Positions 58,530-64,000 of a stretch of DNA of 64,000 nucleotides are shown one piece after another. Positions within the stretch are counted from its first letter, which is position 1. Each line of letters opens with the position of its first letter. The stretch is from NCBI GenBank assembly GCA_019054805.1, contig JAHQIY010000005.1:4943501-5007500 (forward strand), read 5' to 3'. The DNA comes from Brachionus manjavacas. Lineage: Eukaryota; Rotifera; Eurotatoria; Ploima; Brachionidae. The position numbers were made by a program, and so were the translations under genes. The notes beneath the pieces are model-generated. The model did no database searches and was not told the DNA's origin. It saw nothing but the letters and a program-made list of their open reading frames with translations.

Positions 58530-59210
58530 TATATATCACAAAGAGTGAATATGGAATCAAACTACAAACAGCAAAGATTGATGTTATTGCGTACGCGGAT
58601 GACCTTCTGCTTATCATTCCGACAAAAAAAGGTTAACAATCAATACTTGAAATTGTCACTTCCCATGGTACTGAACCTGATATTAAATTTAATCCGAGCA
58701 AAACATTCTACATTACTTTTAATTACAAACAAACAAGGAGATCGGAGGGACGACTGGTGCCAACATGAGCTTAAAATTGAAGGAGAGTAAATGCACAGAG
58801 TAATAAGCATTAAGTATCTTGGAGTCGAGTCCAATGAAAAAAACAATGACCAAAATCATTTAGAAGCAAGAAAAAATGCTGCTTCGATGCATTAGCAATA
58901 CTTAAGAACTTAAAAATAATCACAGAGAACACTTGCCCATTTCTAAAAGGACATTTTTACAAGACGCACATCATGCCAGTTCTAATGTACGGTACTGAAA
59001 CAATCTGTCTGGCAAAAATGGATATGAACGCAGTTACGAGGTTTGAAAACAACTTACCAAGGTATCTGTACTACATACCTAAACGGTATAGAACTCCAAC
59101 AATATTAAGAAGACACACACTAGGCTGAAACAGTAAAACATAAAATTCTTCGAAAGGCTTTTGGAAGATGAATTTACAAAATCAATCATCAAAGAGTTAT
59201 TAAATAAAGA
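58530..59210 (+). pseudogene. LINE reverse-transcriptase remnant, fourth lineage
   Basis: Plus strand, broken frames. IDVIAYADDLLLIIPTKKG (catalytic YADD) at about 58575-58635, then FNPSKTFYITFN, ISIKYLGVESNE at 58805-58840, HLEARKNAA, FLKGHFYKTHIMPVLMYGTE and FENNLPRYLYYIPKRYRTPT near 59045-59100. The C-terminal part differs from the other LINEs here, so it is a separate lineage. Multiple stops. Confidence 0.75.
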
Positions 59211-59489
59211 AATCACAAGGATTATATAAGTAGTACTCTTATATATTAGTTATGATTATATTAGTAGATTTATTGAATGAAATAGAGTTCGAGAGTAGCA
59301 TGAATCTAATAGAAAAATATAGGTATTATAAATATGTAATTGATCTGGAATTCGAGACAATCAAAAAAAAAACATCATTTTAGAAGAACTCAAGCGAATA
59401 TTCAATTAAAGCAGGACCGTTTGCAAGCTTAGAACAGTTCGATTTATTAATAAAAGTGAACAATTTTTTGTAATTTGTATTTTTTCATC

Positions 59490-59524
59490 CTAATTAAATA
59501 ATAATAATAATAATAATAATAAAG
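59490..59524. repeat. AAT microsatellite
   Basis: About ten tandem AAT units (ATAATAATAATAATAATAAT and onward) directly between two LINE remnants; possibly the 3' tail of one of them. Confidence 0.9.
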
Positions 59525-59599
59525 AGTAACTACAGTAAATGACCCACGTTTGGTCATTTACGAAGCTTAGAGACAATAGACTCCTAACTATGGTAGATT

Positions 59600-60515
59600 A
59601 GATTGTTTGCGCTTTGTCGAACTTGTTTTTAAAACCATTGACTGTTCTGGATTCACAAATTTGTGGCAGTTTGTTCCATCCTTTCATCACTCTATTTGTG
59701 AAAAATTTTTCTCTTTTCCACAATTTGTTCGTTATTGGCTTAAACGATGTGGACCACCTCTAATGGACCCGGCCGGTCCAGTCTGCGTGAATGAGTTAGC
59801 AGACATGTTTGGATGAAACCAGTTTACTTTATTGAAGCCCCTGACACATTTAAACATCTGTATCATGTCTCCTCTTTCTCTCCTCTCAGACAATTTTTGC
59901 AGCCTTAATTTTTTTAATCTCTCCTCATACGTCTTATGCCTGAGATGATGGATTGACTTCGTAGCTCTTCTTTGTACCATTTTAAGACACTTGATATCCT
60001 TGCTATTGTAAGGAGACCATGCTTGTACAGCATATTCCAAATGTGGTCATACATAAGTCTTGTACAATGAGCTGAGCAATTTGACATAAATTGTTTTAAA
60101 TGTTTTGTGAATTGTAGCAAGTGTTGTGTTGCCCCTCATAGCTGCTAGCCTACATTGATCGTCCCACTTAAGATTGGACTTCATCTGAACTCCGAGATCT
60201 CTTTCCGAAAATGATTCATCAAGAATATGCACAATTCCAGATACTGGGTCGCTCATCTTGTATGACTTGACTTGATCATCATTTTTTTTTTTATTATCAG
60301 CTACTCGCATAACCTTGCATTTATCAAAATTGAAGACCCGCTTAGAATTTTAGTCCAGTCTAGTTCCCATCGTTCTAAAACTACTCTTTGATTCATACCC
60401 GTTAAATTGTTTCAGCCACTTTTATATACTAACGTCAAAACCATAAGCTCTAAGCTTTACCAAAAGGGATCTATGGCAGACTTTATTAAATACCTTAGCA
60501 AAGTCTAAAAAATTT
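59600..60515 (-). pseudogene. CR1-type LINE remnant with internal deletion, copy B
   Basis: Minus strand. LDFAKVFNKVCHRSLLVKLR followed by AYGFDVSI and a stop (60395-60510) is RT palm block A. The catalytic YADD block that should follow is absent, and the next piece is FNFDKCKVMRVADNKKK and SERDLGVQMKSNLKWDDQCR (60310-60047), then EYAVQAWSPYNSKDIKCLKM, VQRRATKSIHHLRHKTYEER, ERRERGDMIQMFKCVRGFNK and, past a stop, FHK/ERMEQTATNL-like C-terminal remains to 59600. An internal deletion removed the active site. Confidence 0.85.
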
Positions 60516-60793
60516 AATTTTTTAATTACAAAAGACCTGAAAGCTATTTTGAATTTCTTCATTTGTTTAAGCAAAACTGCAATTTTATTTTTCCAATTTC
60601 TAGGTAACCTTTTTTCACTTTTAATTTCTAGCTGAGCTTGTCCTTTCCTAGCTTGACGTGACTGTCAAGATGATGACTCAATCAAATTTTAAAATTGAAA
60701 AAAATTAAATAAAAAAAAAAATTTATTGATAAAATAAATAATTGTAAATCAAGGTTAAAATGAATAATCTTTACTTTTATTATGGTACAAATT
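60516..60793. other. Short spacer
   Basis: AT-rich; includes the 3' UTR of the bHLH gene on its right side. Nothing else seen. Confidence 0.5.
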
Positions 60794-61714
60794 TTATTTG
60801 ATTAACTTTTGGTTATTATTTTCACTAATAGTTTCATTTGGAGAATTTTTTATAATTTTTCGGCGTCTTCTTCGCTTTAGTGGTGCTGGTAAAAGAGATG
60901 GATCTATCGGCTTGCAACCTCCACTTTTTTGCAAGATGTTTGTTAAACCTGCTATGTATTGGATCGCCAGTCGAAGTGTGGCGATTTTTGACAAACGCTG
61001 GTGCTCACTTAGATTAGTCTTGGGCACAATTTTTCTCAAATCGTCAAAGGCATCATTTAAAACATGCATTCGATTTCTTTCGCGCAAAGTAGCACCATTT
61101 CTGAATAGCTCGCTATCTTCACTAGCTTTGCTTCCAGCATATTTGTGTCTATGCTCGAACTGGCTTACTTCGTCCGAAATACCAAAAGACTTTCGGATTT
61201 GTTCGTCATTTTTTGTTTTTTGATTTACATTGTTAATAAAGCAAAAGTCTTGTTCAGAAAAAACCTTTGAAAATTGACAGTAGCTTGGGTCTAAATTAGC
61301 ATTGGATTCGATCTGAGGAGTCCAATAATTTTTGCCTCTATTTTCATACTCACAACTAGGTTCTGCTTTTATTTCTGCTTGAAAATTTTTATCTTTAAAG
61401 TTATAGCCACTATTTTGAAATTGATTTATTTTATTTTCAAAATTTAAATCATCTACTGCTGTATGCTGATAAAGTACATTGAATTTTCCATTAGGGCTCG
61501 GATGAGACTGATAAATCTCTGGCTGATTATGATGATAATTTTCGTAAAACATACTTTTCTGATATTTGTGATAGTTTTCTGTTTTACAAGTTTCGTCTAA
61601 GAAATTCGTATCTTGGCAAAATGATTTGATTGTAGACCTGCATGTGTTGTAATTAAAATCGTAGCTAGAAGAGTCTGTGTGATGACTAATGTTGGAATAA
61701 GGCAAATGGTACAT
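60794..61714 (-). CDS. Group A basic helix-loop-helix transcription factor
   Basis: Single exon, 306 residues from ATG 61714 ([20 protein letters not shown]); the open frame extends upstream only via TTG. The N-terminal two thirds are low-complexity, rich in Tyr, Asn, His and Ser. The bHLH domain lies at about residues 206-262: basic part [20 protein letters not shown], helix 1 to loop [15 protein letters not shown], helix 2 [20 protein letters not shown]. The Glu and Arg of RER are present, so E-box binding is expected. A very basic patch [11 protein letters not shown] follows, probably a nuclear localisation signal. The domain is of the Atonal/Olig/Fer/Twist supergroup; the subfamily was not decided. 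The loop is three residues longer than in NeuroD-like factors. Confidence 0.88.
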   Translation of the reverse strand: MYHLPYSNISHHTDSSSYDFNYNTCRSTIKSFCQDTNFLDETCKTENYHKYQKSMFYENYHHNQPEIYQSHPSPNGKFNVLYQHTAVDDLNFENKINQFQNSGYNFKDKNFQAEIKAEPSCEYENRGKNYWTPQIESNANLDPSYCQFSKVFSEQDFCFINNVNQKTKNDEQIRKSFGISDEVSQFEHRHKYAGSKASEDSELFRNGATLRERNRMHVLNDAFDDLRKIVPKTNLSEHQRLSKIATLRLAIQYIAGLTNILQKSGGCKPIDPSLLPAPLKRRRRRKIIKNSPNETISENNNQKLIK

Positions 61715-62785
61715 GGTAGGCACAATTCGATTTGAGAATTTCAATTAATTTTTAATTAAAATCTCAGCTAAGATTTTTTTCTTTATTTGGCTTAGAAATT
61801 AAAGATAACTTAAGATAGATGAATTTTAATTTATAAGAAGAATGGTATTAGCTGAGCTGATGGAGCCATATGCTCTATGAAAGCAAGTATGATCAAATTT
61901 TGGACTTAATCAAATTAGTTGCGATTTAATGAATTTTTGAAAAATGGAATTCGAAATCTTAAATTGTAACTTTATCAGGTAATTATATCAGATATGATAA
62001 TAAAGTTGTAAGTATTCGAATCACGAGCTCTAACTGTTCGCCTAGAAATAATTGCAAATCCATTTTACCAGCTAGATTGACTTGTGATTGTAAAAGATTG
62101 TTTGTTAAGATAAAAATTTTAAATTAAATTGAGCATTATTAATTTTTTAGCCCTAGTTTAATCGATGATAGGTTTAGATATTCTATTTCGATTTATTTTT
62201 ACTGTATTTAACATTGAACTCAATAAGACGGAAACTGATTTACGGTGATTTATCATCTATTCGACTTCTTGCTGAGATATTCGAGCAACAAAAATATCAA
62301 CATATTGCACAATCTTTTGAAACATTCATTTGATATTATGATACAATTAACATCTATTAGAACAATAATCCAATAAATGCATATTATCCTGAAAGGTAAT
62401 CTTCACACTGAAGACACGATGCACGGTCAAGCAAGTTTAATTGTTGAGCCATTGAAATACTAAAGAATATTTACCTAACTTAATTTGGTCATTAAATTTT
62501 AATTTAAAATTTTATTTTTTTGAAGAATTTTTTTTGATATTTTTTTGACTATTCTTAAATCCTTAAAATCCGAAACAGGGATTCAACTTTTTTTTTTATT
62601 GCTAAAATACGGACACGGTTTTTTTTTAAACACTAAAAAATGCAATTAAACATTTGTGAACTAAAATTTGATTATTAAAAAAATTTAATTCAAAATACTA
62701 AAAATTTATGGCAGCATATTCTTTGAAACTTGCACTAAAATTAACGCCCAATTTTTGAAAAAAATTTATTCTTATATGATTTTTT
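61715..62785. other. Upstream of the bHLH gene, no gene seen
   Basis: AT-rich non-coding DNA containing the promoter of the bHLH gene. No specific site assigned. Confidence 0.5.
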
Positions 62786-63141
62786 GGAGTTGTGAAGTTC
62801 GTTTCAATTCGATCTTTTCAATTCAGAAAAAATTAAATAAATTTTTTACTAAAAGAGATAATTTAGTTCTGTAAAATGCTTAATTATAAGCAAATTTGCT
62901 AAATGCAGTAAAATAAGTCTGCAAAATACTTTGCAATTTTCTCCATTTTGCACCCCATTAAAAAGTATTTAAATCAAGTGTGCAATTACATTGCAGAGTT
63001 TTTGCAGACATATATTTTTGGATTAAGCAAAGTTGCTTAGCCATTAAGCATTTTACAGAACTAAATTATCTCTATTAGTAAAAAAGTTATTCAAGTTTTT
63101 CTGAATTGAAAAGATCGAATTGAAATCAACTTCACAACCCC
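62786..63141. mobile_element. MITE with long inverted repeats, 8-bp target duplication
   Basis: Starts GGAGTTGTGAAGTTCGTTTC and ends with the complement of GGGGTTGTGAAGTTGATTTC. The inverted repeats extend about 100 bp with few mismatches (both contain TTTCAATTCGATCTTTTCAA and GAGATAATTTAGTTCTGTAA). Flanked by a perfect 8-bp duplication GATTTTTT (62778-62785, 63142-63149). 356 bp, non-coding. Confidence 0.88.
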
Positions 63142-63243
63142 GATTTTTTCCATGTTGATTGCTAAGAATAAAAATATGATTTTACAAAATTAGTTTATTT
63201 TTTAATTAAAAATGGTTTCATTATCAAACCTATTATATTTTAT

Positions 63244-63495
63244 GGCATCTTGAAGTTTAGGCAAAACTCTGCAATTAAATAGCGCAGTTGAATTACTTTT
63301 TGAAATACTTTTTAATGACGAGCATTTTCCTGCATTATTTATTAATTGCAGAGTTTTTGCAGACCCTTATCTAATATCTAGCATGTTTTTGCATTATTTA
63401 GCATTTTGCAGAGAGATTTAATCATATACCATTCAAAATTTTGAAATAAAAATACTTTTTGATCTAATTTTTTTGATCCTAAACTTCAAGATGCC
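63244..63495. mobile_element. MITE with 18-bp TIR, 8-bp target duplication
   Basis: Perfect 18-bp terminal inverted repeats GGCATCTTGAAGTTTAGG (63244-63261) and complement (63478-63495), flanked by an exact 8-bp duplication TATTTTAT (63236-63243, 63496-63503). 252 bp, non-coding. Interior contains TTGCAGAGTTTTTGCAGAC, shared with the neighbouring MITE, so the two are related families. Confidence 0.88.
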
Positions 63496-63503
63496 TATTT
63501 TAT

Positions 63504-64000
63504 GCAAGGTGTCTTTGGTACCAAAAGACAAATTTCAACTACTTAGAGGTAAGAGGATTTTAAACTAAAAAAATTATATTCATTTCAAAACCAATAAAAT
63601 TGAAAGCTTTATTATTTTAATTTTTTGAATTTTTGAATTAAGTTCATTTTAAGTTTGAGTTTTTTTTTGATTTTGATTTTCATTACCACATTTTCAAAAA
63701 CAAACAAAAAAACAGACAAAATCTGATTATTTATATCCATATTTTCTTCAAATATGAAAGGAAAAGCAAATATGCATTGAGATTTATTTCTATTTTTAAA
63801 GTGAAGATTTATGAGATAAATAAAATTTATACAGCAAACTGTGTTGCTCCTTTGAAAGAAATTCCACCCAAAAAATTGACTTTTGGACATTTTTGTTTGT
63901 CGAAGGAAGGCTTTCAGGGTAGTTAGATTCTAATCTCCAATGAAACAGTTCTTAAAGACCAATTCTGGCAGCTTTTCATCCACAAAAATATAATTTTTAA
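63504..64000. other. Window end, no gene seen
   Basis: The minus-strand frame 63612-63890 is Lys/Phe-rich and AT-driven without recognisable content. No feature supported. Confidence 0.4.

Overview
The window is nuclear DNA of a small invertebrate animal. The evidence is very AT-rich sequence, GT-AG introns mostly 42-70 bp long, standard stop codons, and clear animal orthologues (NOL6, SNRNP40, ANAPC7, MINDY3, CEP72, ferritin, a nuclear receptor, a bHLH factor, a matrix metalloproteinase, a stomatin). Base composition, intron size and the mixture of non-LTR retrotransposon remnants would suit a monogonont rotifer such as Brachionus. That is inference, and another lophotrochozoan is possible. 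Exon-intron structures below were built by hand from reading frame, splice signals and family alignment from memory; the phases of each stated join were checked. Layout: 1-1626 holds the 3' half of NOL6 (+). 2252-8707 is repeat-rich: a retrotransposon copy, a decayed MULE-like transposase, a second retrotransposon remnant, and a complete non-autonomous hAT-type element with a perfect 8-bp target duplication. 9765-18917 is the gene-dense core: SNRNP40 (-), ANAPC7 (-), MINDY3 (+, divergent from ANAPC7) and an NR1-type nuclear receptor (-, convergent with MINDY3). 18918-25103 is gene-poor, with a TTAA-flanked piggyBac-like MITE and a frameshifted LINE. Ferritin (-), with a candidate iron-responsive element just before its start codon, lies at 25104-25663. 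A multi-pass membrane protein (-) follows at 27780-28928. 29883-37100 is mostly LINE, piggyBac and hAT debris around one small MGNC-starting ORF and one orphan terminal exon. A GPI-type matrix metalloproteinase with a very long Thr-rich linker occupies 37611-41199 (-). 41200-45916 is nearly empty. 45917-55108 carries a stomatin/MEC-2 gene (+) with a 7-nt microexon, a 9-exon gene (-) resembling axonemal microtubule proteins, a tRNA-Pro(UGG), a partly resolved small gene, and CEP72 (-). 57660-60515 is a graveyard of three LINE remnants. A bHLH factor (-) is at 60794-61714. The right end has two tandem MITEs, each with a perfect 8-bp target duplication. Functionally the genes are mostly housekeeping: ribosome biogenesis (NOL6), splicing (SNRNP40), mitotic ubiquitination and deubiquitination (ANAPC7, MINDY3), iron storage, and centrosome/cilium (CEP72 and probably its neighbour). 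No operon-like pathway linkage is visible; neighbours share at most a divergent promoter. The most unusual signals are the 7-nt microexon, a hairpin carrying a 23-nt exact copy of ferritin coding sequence downstream of ferritin, the ferritin IRE, and several intact MITE/hAT ends.
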